A stretch of DNA of 64,000 nt from Variovorax sp. 679 (GTDB taxonomy: Bacteria > Pseudomonadota > Gammaproteobacteria > Burkholderiales > Burkholderiaceae_C). The DNA lies in NCBI RefSeq assembly GCF_003952185.1, contig NZ_RXFS01000007.1, forward strand, positions 124,001 to 188,000, given 5' to 3'. Of this stretch, positions 7,492 to 15,724 are shown in pieces (within the stretch, counting starts at the first letter, position 1; each line of letters opens with the position of its first letter). The notes beneath the pieces were generated by a model. That model was not told the origin of the DNA and did not search any database. It worked only from the letters and a program-made list of their open reading frames with translations. The position numbers and the translations under genes are program-made.

Positions 7492-8556
7492 TTAGATCAC
7501 TTCCTGCGCCAGTTCGCCCTTGGCGTACTTGGTTGCGACGACCTGCAGCGTGTCGCCCTTGATCTTGGCGCCCTGGCCTTCGCAGCCGAACTCGATGTAG
7601 CGCTGCTTGCAGATCTGCTTGGCGGCTTCGCGCGCGGGCTTGAGCCATTCGCGGGCGTCGAACTTCTCGGGGTTCTCGAACAGGAACTTGCGCACCGCGC
7701 CGGTCATGGCCAGGCGGATGTCGGTGTCGATGTTGATCTTGCGCACGCCGTACTTGATGGCTTCCTGGATTTCCTCGACGGGCACGCCGTAGGTTTCCTT
7801 CATGTTGCCGCCGTGCTTGCGGATGATTTCGAGCAGGTCCTGCGGCACCGACGACGAGCCGTGCATCACCAGGTGGGTGTTGGGCAGGCGGGCGTGGATT
7901 TCCTTCACGCGCTGGATCGACAGGATGTCGCCCGTGGGCTTGCGGGTGAACTTGTAGGCGCCGTGGCTGGTGCCGATGGCGATGGCCAGCGCGTCGAGCT
8001 GCGTGGCCTTGACGAACTGGGCGGCTTCCTCGGGGTCGGTCAGCAGCGCGGAGTGGTCGAGCACGCCTTCGGCGCCGATGCCGTCTTCCTCGCCGGCCAT
8101 GCCGGTCTCGAGCGAGCCCAGGCAGCCCAGCTCGCCTTCGACGGTCACGCCGACCTTGTGCGCCAGCTGCACGACCTTGCGGGTCACGTCGACGTTGTAG
8201 TCGAAGGAGGCGGGCGTCTTGCCGTCCTCATGCAGCGAGCCGTCCATCATGACGGAGGAGAAGCCGAGGTCGATGGCACCCTGGCAGATGGCCGGGCTCT
8301 GGCCGTGGTCCTGGTGCATGACCAGCGGGATGTTCGGGTACTGCTCGATGGCGGCCTGGATCAGGTGCTTGATGAAGGCTTCGCCGGCGTACTTGCGGGC
8401 GCCTGCGCTGGCCTGCAGGATGACGGGAGCGCCGGTTTCCTTGGCGGCCTCCATGACGGCCTGGACCTGTTCGAGGTTGTTGACGTTGAAGGCCGGAATG
8501 CCGTAGCCATTGGCTGCGGCATGGTCGAGCAGTTCGCGCATCGAGACGAGTGCCAT
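7492..8556 (-). CDS. fba: Class II fructose-1,6-bisphosphate aldolase (CbbA/Fba type)
   Basis: The enzyme is a zinc-dependent aldolase that interconverts fructose 1,6-bisphosphate with glyceraldehyde 3-phosphate and dihydroxyacetone phosphate, in glycolysis and gluconeogenesis. The 354-residue length and the MHQDHGQS motif (H81, D83, H84) fit the class II, Calvin-type subgroup. GELGCLGSLETG and INIDTDIRLAMTGAVR are also typical. It belongs to the pgk-pyk-fba gene set, here separated from pyk by the hydrolase and acd genes. Confidence 0.96.
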   Translation of the reverse strand: MALVSMRELLDHAAANGYGIPAFNVNNLEQVQAVMEAAKETGAPVILQASAGARKYAGEAFIKHLIQAAIEQYPNIPLVMHQDHGQSPAICQGAIDLGFSSVMMDGSLHEDGKTPASFDYNVDVTRKVVQLAHKVGVTVEGELGCLGSLETGMAGEEDGIGAEGVLDHSALLTDPEEAAQFVKATQLDALAIAIGTSHGAYKFTRKPTGDILSIQRVKEIHARLPNTHLVMHGSSSVPQDLLEIIRKHGGNMKETYGVPVEEIQEAIKYGVRKINIDTDIRLAMTGAVRKFLFENPEKFDAREWLKPAREAAKQICKQRYIEFGCEGQGAKIKGDTLQVVATKYAKGELAQEVI

Positions 8557-8621
8557 GGGGAAATACCTCGCGGGAATTAGGAAAAGAAGAAGACGGAAAG
8601 ACGAGAAAAACTGCCCTAATT

Positions 8622-9551
8622 CTACCGAGCCCCCTTGTGGGACAGGACCGACGCCAGCCCCAGGAAATCCATGACGGGCGGCAGCACCGGCCCGCCCAGC
8701 CACTGGATGGGCCTGGCGAAGGCGCCGACCAGCGTCACGTGGCTCAAGTCGTCGAACAGCCGGACCTGCACCGGAACACCCGCTGCGCGCAGCGCCGCGG
8801 CCATCTGGCCCGTGTTGCGGTCGGGATAGACCAGGTCGTCCTTCGACGCCGCCATGAGCAGGGCGCGCGGCGATTCGGACGTGACATGCGCCAGCGGCTG
8901 CGAGTCGCGCGGCGTGTCGGGCCAGTTGAAGGCGACCCGCGCCTGCGGGTCGATGATGGGCAGGAAGTCGTAGGGACCCGCCAGGCCGATCCAGCCCGCA
9001 AGCTGTGCCGGGCTGGCGCCCACCTCCCCGAGCCAGCGCCCGTCGAGCGCCACCATCGCGGCGTTGTAGCCGCCCGAGCTGTGGCCCATGACGAACACCT
9101 GCTTCGGATCGGCGCCCAGCCGGACTGCGTTGTCGAGCGCCCATTTGACGGCCAGCGCGCTGTCGCGCACGAACGCCGGATATGTGAAGGCGGGCGAGAG
9201 CCCGTAGTCGGGCACCACCACCAAGGCACCCCGTGCGGCCAGCGCCTCGCCCATGAACCTGTAGCTGGCGCGGTCGCCGGTCGTCCAGGTGCCGCCGTAG
9301 AAGAACACCACCAGCGGCCGCGCGCCCGAAGCCGGCTGCGTGGACGGCAGCGGCTGGTACACGTCGAGCAGCTGGTGCGGCGCCCGGCCGTAGGCGATGC
9401 CGCCCTGGAAGCGGTAGGTGTCGGTGGGCACCAGGCCGTTGAGCACCTTGACCGGCGAACAGGCCGAAAGCACTGCCGCGGCGATGACGGAGAAAGCGAT
9501 GAGGAAAGCGCTGCGGCGCCGGCGGAGCGAGGCGAAGGAGGGAAGACTCAT
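8622..9551 (-). CDS. Alpha/beta hydrolase lipoprotein (carboxylesterase-like)
   Basis: The 309-residue product starts with an Arg-rich signal peptide and the lipobox LSAC, Cys at residue 31, so it is predicted to be lipid-anchored in the envelope. The nucleophile elbow GHSSGG puts the catalytic Ser at 158, and FFYGGTW near residue 83 is the oxyanion-hole region of the hormone-sensitive-lipase/esterase group. A catalytic Asp (DDLVYP region) and His (LSHVTL) are visible. The substrate is unknown. It lies downstream of acdR on the same strand with a 35-bp gap, so the two may be co-transcribed. Confidence 0.85.
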   Translation of the reverse strand: MSLPSFASLRRRRSAFLIAFSVIAAAVLSACSPVKVLNGLVPTDTYRFQGGIAYGRAPHQLLDVYQPLPSTQPASGARPLVVFFYGGTWTTGDRASYRFMGEALAARGALVVVPDYGLSPAFTYPAFVRDSALAVKWALDNAVRLGADPKQVFVMGHSSGGYNAAMVALDGRWLGEVGASPAQLAGWIGLAGPYDFLPIIDPQARVAFNWPDTPRDSQPLAHVTSESPRALLMAASKDDLVYPDRNTGQMAAALRAAGVPVQVRLFDDLSHVTLVGAFARPIQWLGGPVLPPVMDFLGLASVLSHKGAR

Positions 9552-9586
9552 CGCCACAGTACGCGCGCCGCCGGGTGCCGGTTTCG

Positions 9587-10072
9587 TCAGATCGGCAGTT
9601 GCGTGGTCGACAGCACCTGCTTGAGCACGACGAAGGTGCGGATCTGCCGCACGCCCGGCAGGTAGAGCAGCTGTTCGGCGTGCAAGCGGTTGAAGCTGTC
9701 GTTGTCGCGGGTGCGCAGGAGCATGAAGTAGTCGAATTCGCCGGTGACCACGTGGCATTCGAGGCAACCCGACACCTTCTGCGCCGCCTTCTCGAAGTCG
9801 GAGAAGGAGTCGGGCGTGGAGCGGTCGAGCACCACGCCGATCATCACCAGCATGCCGAGCTCGAGCGCGTCGGGTTCGAGCAGCGCCACGACGCCCTTGA
9901 TGAGCCCGGCCGCCTTGAGCCGCTCCACGCGCCTCAGGCAGGCGGCGGCGCTGAGATTGACCTTGGCGGCCAGCGCCACGTTCGACAGCGAGGCGTCGCG
10001 CTGCATGGTGCGCAGGATGGCGCGGTCGATGCGGTCGAGCTCCGGGGGGTCACGCAACTTTGTTGTGCTCAT
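9587..10072 (-). CDS. acdR: Lrp/AsnC-family regulator AcdR of ACC deaminase
   Basis: The 161-residue protein has an N-terminal helix-turn-helix (LDRIDRAILRTMQRDASLSN through AAACLRRVERL) and a C-terminal RAM ligand-binding domain. It is divergent from acdS with a 135-bp intergenic region. That is the standard arrangement of acdR and acdS, in which AcdR activates acdS when ACC is present. The name rests on this neighbour and the family. The intergenic region holds an inverted repeat that is a candidate binding site. Confidence 0.9.
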   Translation of the reverse strand: MSTTKLRDPPELDRIDRAILRTMQRDASLSNVALAAKVNLSAAACLRRVERLKAAGLIKGVVALLEPDALELGMLVMIGVVLDRSTPDSFSDFEKAAQKVSGCLECHVVTGEFDYFMLLRTRDNDSFNRLHAEQLLYLPGVRQIRTFVVLKQVLSTTQLPI

Positions 10073-10102
10073 TGCCTAATCTTCAAGACAAAAATATTCA
10101 AT

Positions 10103-10138
10103 CCGGCAATCTTGCATTTTTTTCTTGATTAATGCCGG
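10103..10138. promoter_or_regulatory. Candidate AcdR operator between acdR and acdS
   Basis: CCGGCA at 10103-10108 and its exact inverted partner TGCCGG at 10133-10138 flank an AT-rich 24-bp spacer with a run of seven T. The surrounding DNA is strikingly AT-rich for this genome. Lrp-type regulators bind such dyads between divergent genes. Binding here is inference. Confidence 0.5.
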
Positions 10139-10207
10139 AAAACTTCGCGAGCACGTTGCGTGCGCTTCTTCCTACGATCAGGGGCTTCAACACGCTGGAG
10201 CCGCACC

Positions 10208-11224
10208 ATGAACCTCAAGAAGTTTCCCCGCCACCCCCTCACCTTCGGCCCCACGCCGATCCAGCCGCTCAAGCGCCTGAGCGCGCACCTCGGCGGCAAG
10301 GTCGACCTCTATGCCAAGCGCGAGGACTGCAACAGCGGCCTGGCCTTCGGCGGCAACAAGACGCGCAAGCTCGAATACCTGATCCCCGAGGCGCTCGAAG
10401 GCGGCTACGACACGCTGGTGTCCATCGGCGGCATCCAGTCGAACCAGACGCGCCAGGTCGCGGCCGTGGCGGCGCACCTCGGAATGAAGTGCGTGCTGGT
10501 GCAGGAGAACTGGGTCAACTACTCCGACGCGGTGTACGACCGGGTCGGCAACATCGAGATGTCACGCATCATGGGCGCCGACGTGCGGCTGGACGCGGCG
10601 GGCTTCGACATCGGCATCCGCAAGAGCTGGGAAGACGCCATGGAGAGCGTCCGCAAGGCCGGCGGCAAGCCCTTCCCGATCCCGGCGGGCTGCTCGGAGC
10701 ATCCGCGCGGGGGGCTGGGCTTCGTCGGCTTCGCCGAGGAAGTGCGCCAGCAGGAGGCCGAACTGGGCTTCAAGTTCGACTACATCGTGGTCTGTTCGGT
10801 GACGGGCAGCACGCAGGCCGGCATGGTGGTGGGCTTCGCGGCCGACGGCCGGGCCGACCGCGTGATCGGCATCGACGCGTCGGCCAAGCCGCAGCAGACC
10901 TTCGAGCAGATCCTGCGCATCGCGAAGAACACGGCCGAGCTGGTGGAGCTGGGCCGCGACATCACTGAAAAGGACATCGTGCTCGACCGCCGCTTCGGCG
11001 GCCCCGAGTACGGCCTGCCGAACGAAGGCACGCTGGAAGCCATCCGCCTGAGCGCGCGCTTCGAGGCCATGCTGACCGACCCCGTGTACGAGGGCAAGTC
11101 GATGCACGGGATGATCGAGAAGGTGCGGCTGGGTGAATTCCCGGCGGGCTCGAAGGTGCTGTACGCCCACTTGGGCGGGGTGCCAGCGCTGAACGCCTAC
11201 AGCTTCCTCTTCAGGAACGGCTAG
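10208..11224 (+). CDS. acdS: 1-aminocyclopropane-1-carboxylate (ACC) deaminase
   Basis: This PLP enzyme cleaves ACC, the plant ethylene precursor, to 2-oxobutanoate and ammonia, and is a hallmark of plant-associated bacteria. With the ATG at 10208 the protein is 338 residues, the standard length. The PLP lysine is K51 (GGNKTRK), S78 is in GGIQSNQ, and Y294-E295 are present. E295 together with L322 distinguishes true ACC deaminase from the related D-cysteine desulfhydrases. An ATG 48 bp upstream is open but adds a tail the family lacks. The gene converges on pyk, with repeat copy C between them. Confidence 0.96.
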   Translation: MNLKKFPRHPLTFGPTPIQPLKRLSAHLGGKVDLYAKREDCNSGLAFGGNKTRKLEYLIPEALEGGYDTLVSIGGIQSNQTRQVAAVAAHLGMKCVLVQENWVNYSDAVYDRVGNIEMSRIMGADVRLDAAGFDIGIRKSWEDAMESVRKAGGKPFPIPAGCSEHPRGGLGFVGFAEEVRQQEAELGFKFDYIVVCSVTGSTQAGMVVGFAADGRADRVIGIDASAKPQQTFEQILRIAKNTAELVELGRDITEKDIVLDRRFGGPEYGLPNEGTLEAIRLSARFEAMLTDPVYEGKSMHGMIEKVRLGEFPAGSKVLYAHLGGVPALNAYSFLFRNG

Positions 11225-11231
11225 AAATAGG

Positions 11232-11330
11232 CAAACCCCCAGGCTTCGCGCACTTCGTGTCGCTACGCCAACCCCCTTGCAGGGGGCAACACCTGCGGCC
11301 CGGCAAAGCCGGTTCCGCGGTGTTTCCCGA
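11232..11330 (+). repeat. Dispersed stem-loop repeat, copy C
   Basis: This is a full copy between the convergent acdS and pyk genes. The long hairpin spans 11288-11324 with outer arms AACACC/GGTGTT. Its middle arms are GCGG/CCGC where copy A has GTGG/CCAC and copy D has GAGG/CCTC, so the pairing is conserved by matched changes. The C5/G5 hairpin here reads CCCCCTTGCAGGGGG. Confidence 0.85.
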
Positions 11331-11339
11331 ATGGTGCCG

Positions 11340-12788
11340 TCAGCTCGCTCGGCAGATCTTCAGCATGTTGGTGCCCCCCGGGGCACCCATAGGCTCGCCG
11401 CAGGTGATGGCGTAGACGTCGCCGCTCTGCACGATGCCGCGCTTCTTCAGGTGGTTCTCGGCCTGCAGCAGCGCGGTGTCGCGGTCACTTTCCGAATCCA
11501 TCAGCAGCGGGCGCACGTTGCGGTAGAGCGCCATCTTGCGCTGCGTGGCGAGGCGCGAGGTCAGCGCGTACATGGGGATGTGCGCGCGGTGGCGGCTCAT
11601 CCACAGCGGGGTGGAGCCGGACTCGGTGAGCGCCACGATGGCCTTGGCGCCCAGGTGGTGGGCGGTGAAGAGTGCGCCCATGGCGATCGACTGGTCGATG
11701 CGGCTGTAGTTCTGGCCGCTGAAGTCGGCGTCGAGCTGCTTGTCTTCTGCTGCCTCGGCGGCTTCGCAGATGCGGCTCATCTCCTGCACGGTCTCGAGCG
11801 GGTAGCGGCCCGAGGCGGTCTCGGCGGAGAGCATCACGGCGTCGGTGCCGTCGAGCACGGCGTTGGCCACGTCGCTCACCTCGGCGCGGGTGGGCACGGG
11901 GTTGGTGATCATCGACTCCATCATCTGGGTCGCGGTGATGACCACCTTGTCCATCTCGCGCGCCATGCGGATCATTTTTTTCTGCAGCGCCGGCACGGCC
12001 GCGTTGCCCACCTCGACCGCGAGGTCGCCGCGCGCGACCATGATGCCGTCGCTGGCGCGCAGGATCTCTTCCAGCTTCGGAATGGCCTCTGCACGCTCGA
12101 TCTTGGCGATCATGCCGGGCTTGTGGCCGTACTCGGCCGCGGCCACGTTGCACAGCTGGCGCGCCATTTCCATGTCGGTGGCGTTCTTGGGGAAGCTCAC
12201 GGCCACGTAGTCGGCCTGGAAGCTCATCGCGGTCTTGATGTCTTCCATGTCCTTGGCGGTCAGCGCGGGCGCCGTGAGGCCGCCGCCCTGCTTGTTGATG
12301 CCCTTGTTGTTCGACAGCTCGCCGCCGAGCTTGACGGTGGTGTGCACGGCCTCGCCCCTGACGGCGTCGACGGTCAGCACGATGAGGCCGTCGTTCAGCA
12401 GCAGGCGGTCGCCGGGCTTCACGTCGCGCGGCAGGTCCTTGTAGTCGAGGCCCACGGCATCGGTGTCGCCGAGCTCTGTGCGCGAGGCGTCGAGCACGAA
12501 CTTGGCGCCCGGCTCCAGCCAGACCTTGCCCTGCGCGAACTTGCCGACGCGGATCTTCGGGCCCTGCAGGTCGGCCATGATGGCCACCTCGCGGCCGGCC
12601 TTGCGGGCGGCTTCGCGCACCATGGTGGCGCGGTCGATGTGGTCCTGCGCGGTACCGTGGCTGAAGTTCAGCCGAACCACGCTGACCTTGGCCTGGATCA
12701 TCTTTTCCAGCAGTTCGGGCGAGCTGGACGCCGGGCCGAGGGTGGCGACGATCTTGGTGGCGTGGCGGGGGATGCGGTCCGTGCTCAT
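11340..12788 (-). CDS. pyk: Pyruvate kinase
   Basis: It transfers phosphate from phosphoenolpyruvate to ADP at the end of glycolysis. The 482-residue product carries the N-terminal RHATKIVATLGPAS, the active-site region GIMVARGDLAVE, and the ITATQMMESM and GTDAVMLSAETA segments, followed by a C-terminal allosteric domain. It lies 98 bp downstream of pgk on the same strand. That gap contains a hairpin and an AT-richer stretch that may be a pyk promoter. Confidence 0.96.
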   Translation of the reverse strand: MSTDRIPRHATKIVATLGPASSSPELLEKMIQAKVSVVRLNFSHGTAQDHIDRATMVREAARKAGREVAIMADLQGPKIRVGKFAQGKVWLEPGAKFVLDASRTELGDTDAVGLDYKDLPRDVKPGDRLLLNDGLIVLTVDAVRGEAVHTTVKLGGELSNNKGINKQGGGLTAPALTAKDMEDIKTAMSFQADYVAVSFPKNATDMEMARQLCNVAAAEYGHKPGMIAKIERAEAIPKLEEILRASDGIMVARGDLAVEVGNAAVPALQKKMIRMAREMDKVVITATQMMESMITNPVPTRAEVSDVANAVLDGTDAVMLSAETASGRYPLETVQEMSRICEAAEAAEDKQLDADFSGQNYSRIDQSIAMGALFTAHHLGAKAIVALTESGSTPLWMSRHRAHIPMYALTSRLATQRKMALYRNVRPLLMDSESDRDTALLQAENHLKKRGIVQSGDVYAITCGEPMGAPGGTNMLKICRAS

Positions 12789-12839
12789 GAAGGTAGTCTC
12801 CGTTTTGTATTCGCTACTGTATACACTTTGTGTGTCCGG

Positions 12840-12864
12840 CGGAAGTCACCCATGGGTTTTTCCG
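12840..12864. promoter_or_regulatory. Nested inverted repeat between pgk and pyk
   Basis: The palindrome ACCCATGGGT (12848-12857) is nested inside CGGAA (12840-12844) and TTCCG (12860-12864). In the direction of transcription (minus) no T run follows, so it is not a classical terminator. It could be an operator or an RNA processing site upstream of pyk. Confidence 0.35.
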
Positions 12865-12886
12865 CAATGAGCCCCGGGACCCGGCC

Positions 12887-14080
12887 TCAGCCTGCCGCGC
12901 GCTTGGACAGGATCTCGAAGGCCGGCAGGGTCTTGCCCTCCAGCACTTCCAGGAAGGCGCCGCCGCCGGTCGAGATGTAGCCGACCTGCTTCTCGATGCC
13001 GTACTTGGCGATGGCCGCCAGCGTGTCGCCGCCGCCGGCGATCGAGAACGCGCTGCTCTCGGCGATGGCCTGCGCGATGGCCTTGGTGCCGCCCGCGAAG
13101 GCGTCGAACTCGAACACGCCCACCGGGCCGTTCCAGACGATGGTGCCGGCCTCGCGCAGCTGCGCGGCAAGCTGGGCGGCCGTCTTCGGGCCGATGTCGA
13201 GGATCAGGTCGTCGTCGGCCACGTCGCTCGCGTCCTTCACGGTGGCGGCCGCGTCGGCCGCGAAGGTCTTGGCCGTGACCACGTCCACCGGAATCGGCAC
13301 GTCGGCGCCGCGCGCGCGCATGGCGTCGATCACCGCCTTGGCCTGGTCGACCAGGTCGGGCTCGGCCAGCGACTTGCCGATCTTCAGGCCGGCGGCCAGC
13401 ATGAATGTGTTGGCGATGCCGCCGCCGACGATCAGCTGGTCGACGTTGGCCGACAGGCTCTTCAGGATGGTGAGCTTGGTGCTGACCTTGGAACCCGCCA
13501 CGATGGCCACCAGCGGCCGCTTGGGCTGCGCCAGCGCCTTGGTGATGGCGTCGATCTCGGCCGCCAGCAGCGGGCCGGCGGCAGCCACCTTGGCGAACTG
13601 CGCGATGCCGTAGGTGGTGGCCTCGGCGCGGTGGGCGGTGCCGAAGGCGTCGTTCACGTAGATGTCGGTGAGCGCGGCCAGCTTGCGGGCCAGGCCCTCG
13701 TCGTTCTTCTTCTCGCCCTTGTTGACGCGGCAGTTCTCGAGCAGCACGACCTGGCCGGGCTTGACGTCGACGCCGTCGACCCAGTTGGAGACCAGCGGCA
13801 CTTCACGGCCGAGCAGCTCGCCCAGGCGCTTGGCGACGGGAGCCAGCGAGTCTTCGGGCTTGAACTCGCCCTCGGTCGGGCGGCCCAGGTGCGAGGTGAC
13901 CATCACGGCCGCGCCAGCGTCCAGCGCCAGCTTGATGCAGGGCACGGAAGCGCGGATGCGCGTGTCTTCGGTGATGTTGCCGGCGTCGTCCTGCGGCACG
14001 TTGAGGTCGGCACGGATGAAGACGCGCTGGCCGGCGGCCTTGCCCTGCGCGCAGAGGTCGGTGAAGCGAATGACGTTCAT
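12887..14080 (-). CDS. pgk: Phosphoglycerate kinase
   Basis: It interconverts 1,3-bisphosphoglycerate plus ADP with 3-phosphoglycerate plus ATP. The 397-residue product has the signature RVFIRADLNVPQDD near residue 18, TSHLGRPTEG near 60, the KVSTKLTIL stretch, and the C-terminal nucleotide-binding GGGDTLAAI and STGGGAFLEVLEGK. It starts the pgk-pyk gene pair. The upstream region at 14081-14182 separates it from a LysR gene on the same strand. Confidence 0.96.
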   Translation of the reverse strand: MNVIRFTDLCAQGKAAGQRVFIRADLNVPQDDAGNITEDTRIRASVPCIKLALDAGAAVMVTSHLGRPTEGEFKPEDSLAPVAKRLGELLGREVPLVSNWVDGVDVKPGQVVLLENCRVNKGEKKNDEGLARKLAALTDIYVNDAFGTAHRAEATTYGIAQFAKVAAAGPLLAAEIDAITKALAQPKRPLVAIVAGSKVSTKLTILKSLSANVDQLIVGGGIANTFMLAAGLKIGKSLAEPDLVDQAKAVIDAMRARGADVPIPVDVVTAKTFAADAAATVKDASDVADDDLILDIGPKTAAQLAAQLREAGTIVWNGPVGVFEFDAFAGGTKAIAQAIAESSAFSIAGGGDTLAAIAKYGIEKQVGYISTGGGAFLEVLEGKTLPAFEILSKRAAG

Positions 14081-14182
14081 GGGGGAATCCGGAGAAGATG
14101 AAACACAAGACGGGAGTCGGCCTGCATTGTAGTTTTGGCCCCAACGCCGCTCTATGCGCCTCTTGCCGCGCTTCGATGCTTT

Positions 14183-15091
14183 TCAGCCCTTTTGCTGCTG
14201 TTCGCGCGCGAAGCCTTCGAGCACCCCGACGAAGCTCGCGGCAGCCGGCGAGAGCGAGCGCCGCGCCGCGCTGTAGATGCACACCTCGCGATGGAAGTCG
14301 GGCGATTCCAGCCGCACCATCTGCAGGCCATGGGCGCGCACCAGCGGCGCGGAATAGGTCGGGCACACGGTGAGCCCCAGCCCCGAGGCCACCATGCCCA
14401 GCGCGGTGGTCATGTACGACACCTCCTGCGTGCCGGGGCGCAGCATGTAGTCGCGCTCGGCCGGGGCCAGCTCGGGCAGCACGCGCTGGCGGAAGTCGCG
14501 CGTGGGGGCGATGAAGGTGTAGGGCTCGAGCTCGTGCCAGCGCACCTTGCGGCGGTTGGCGAAGGCGTGGCCGGGGGGGCAGATCAGCCAGTGCCGGTCG
14601 CGCAGCAGCGCGCGGCGCTCGATGGCATCGTCGACGGCCACGTCCTGCCCCACGGCCAGTTCCACGTCGCCGGCCGCCACGCCTGCGAGCAGGTGCTCGG
14701 GCAGCGTATCGGCCAGGCGCACGTCCACGTCGGGGTACTGCTCGCGGTAGAGAGCGATCACGCGCGGCATCAGCGTGCAGGCCATGAGCTGCGGCGCGGC
14801 AAGCCGTAGCAAGCCTTTCTTCTTGTCACGCAAGTCCGTGACGCCGGCTACCGCGCTGGAAAGGTCGCCCAGCAGCCGGTGCACCGACGGCAGGAACTCG
14901 CGCCCCGCCTCCGAAAGCTGCACGCGGCGCGTGTTGCGGTCGAGCAGCTGCACGCCCATCTCGCGCTCCAGTTCGCGCACGAGCACGCTGAGCGCCGACT
15001 GCGTGAGGTGCAGCTGCTGCGCCGCGGCGGTGAAGCTGCCGGTTTCCGCCACGGCGGCGAAGGCGCGCAGCTGGCGCAGGGTGAGGTTCAT
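14183..15091 (-). CDS. LysR-family transcriptional regulator of the 15185-20686 operon
   Basis: The 302-residue product has the typical LysR N-terminal helix-turn-helix (LRQLRAFAAVAETGSFTAAA) followed by a substrate-binding domain with VELAVGQDV and ASGLGLTVCP. I chose the start MNLTLRQL because the open frame upstream runs across the intergenic region. It is divergent from the VOC gene with a 93-bp gap containing two overlapping dyads, the usual setting for a LysR regulator that controls the adjacent operon and itself. The inducer is unknown. Confidence 0.92.
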   Translation of the reverse strand: MNLTLRQLRAFAAVAETGSFTAAAQQLHLTQSALSVLVRELEREMGVQLLDRNTRRVQLSEAGREFLPSVHRLLGDLSSAVAGVTDLRDKKKGLLRLAAPQLMACTLMPRVIALYREQYPDVDVRLADTLPEHLLAGVAAGDVELAVGQDVAVDDAIERRALLRDRHWLICPPGHAFANRRKVRWHELEPYTFIAPTRDFRQRVLPELAPAERDYMLRPGTQEVSYMTTALGMVASGLGLTVCPTYSAPLVRAHGLQMVRLESPDFHREVCIYSAARRSLSPAAASFVGVLEGFAREQQQKG

Positions 15092-15103
15092 ATATACGGT
15101 TAT

Positions 15104-15131
15104 TTCATCAATCGATGAATTAATTTCGATT
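15104..15131. promoter_or_regulatory. Overlapping dyads, candidate LysR operator
   Basis: TTCATC-AATC-GATGAA spans 15104-15119. Overlapping it, AATCGA (15110-15115) pairs with TCGATT (15126-15131). The stretch is AT-rich and lies between the divergent LysR and VOC genes, as expected for T-N11-A type LysR binding sites. Confidence 0.5.
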
Positions 15132-15184
15132 GCATCATAAGACCCGGCATCGCCCAATACCGGCTCACCGGAGACACACGAGCC

Positions 15185-15724
15185 ATGCCGACCCCACCAC
15201 CGCCCGTGCGCGGGCTGCACCACTTCGCCTGGCGCTGCCGCGACAGCGAGGAAACCCGCCGCTTCTACGAAGACCTGCTCGGCCTGCCGCTGGCCCACGT
15301 CATCAAGAGCGACCATGTGCCGAGTACCGGCGAGTACTGCCCCTACGTGCACATCTTCTTCCAGATGCGCGACGGCTCGTACATCGCCTTCTTCGACCTG
15401 GGCGACGACGTCGCCGCGCTGCCCTCGCCCAACACGCCCTCGTGGGTCAACCACATCGCGCTGCGAGTGGATTCGGTGGCTGACCTGCTGGCCGCCAAGG
15501 CGCGGCTCGAAGGCGCGGGCGTCGAGGTGCTGGGCGTGACCGACCACCACATCATCGAATCGATCTACTTCTTCGATCCCAACGGCATCCGCGTGGAGCT
15601 GACCACGCCGACCGTGCCGCAATCGGAGATGGACGAACACGCACTGCGTGCCCGGGCAGACCTCGACGCATGGACCGCGCGCAAGGCCGAACTTCGCGCG
15701 GCAAGGAGCGCGTCGAATGCCTGA
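15185..15724 (+). CDS. VOC-family protein (glyoxalase / extradiol dioxygenase fold)
   Basis: The 179-residue product has the paired beta-alpha-beta-beta-beta modules of the vicinal oxygen chelate fold. Candidate metal ligands are His 12/13 (GLHHFAW), the His of WVNHIALRV and the Glu of IRVELTTP. The DPNGIRVEL pattern is common in extradiol dioxygenase-like and isomerase-like members. As first gene of a catabolic operon it may cleave a ring, or isomerise or hydrolyse a ring-derived product. Its stop overlaps the next start by 8 bp. The substrate is unknown. Confidence 0.85.
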   Translation: MPTPPPPVRGLHHFAWRCRDSEETRRFYEDLLGLPLAHVIKSDHVPSTGEYCPYVHIFFQMRDGSYIAFFDLGDDVAALPSPNTPSWVNHIALRVDSVADLLAAKARLEGAGVEVLGVTDHHIIESIYFFDPNGIRVELTTPTVPQSEMDEHALRARADLDAWTARKAELRAARSASNA

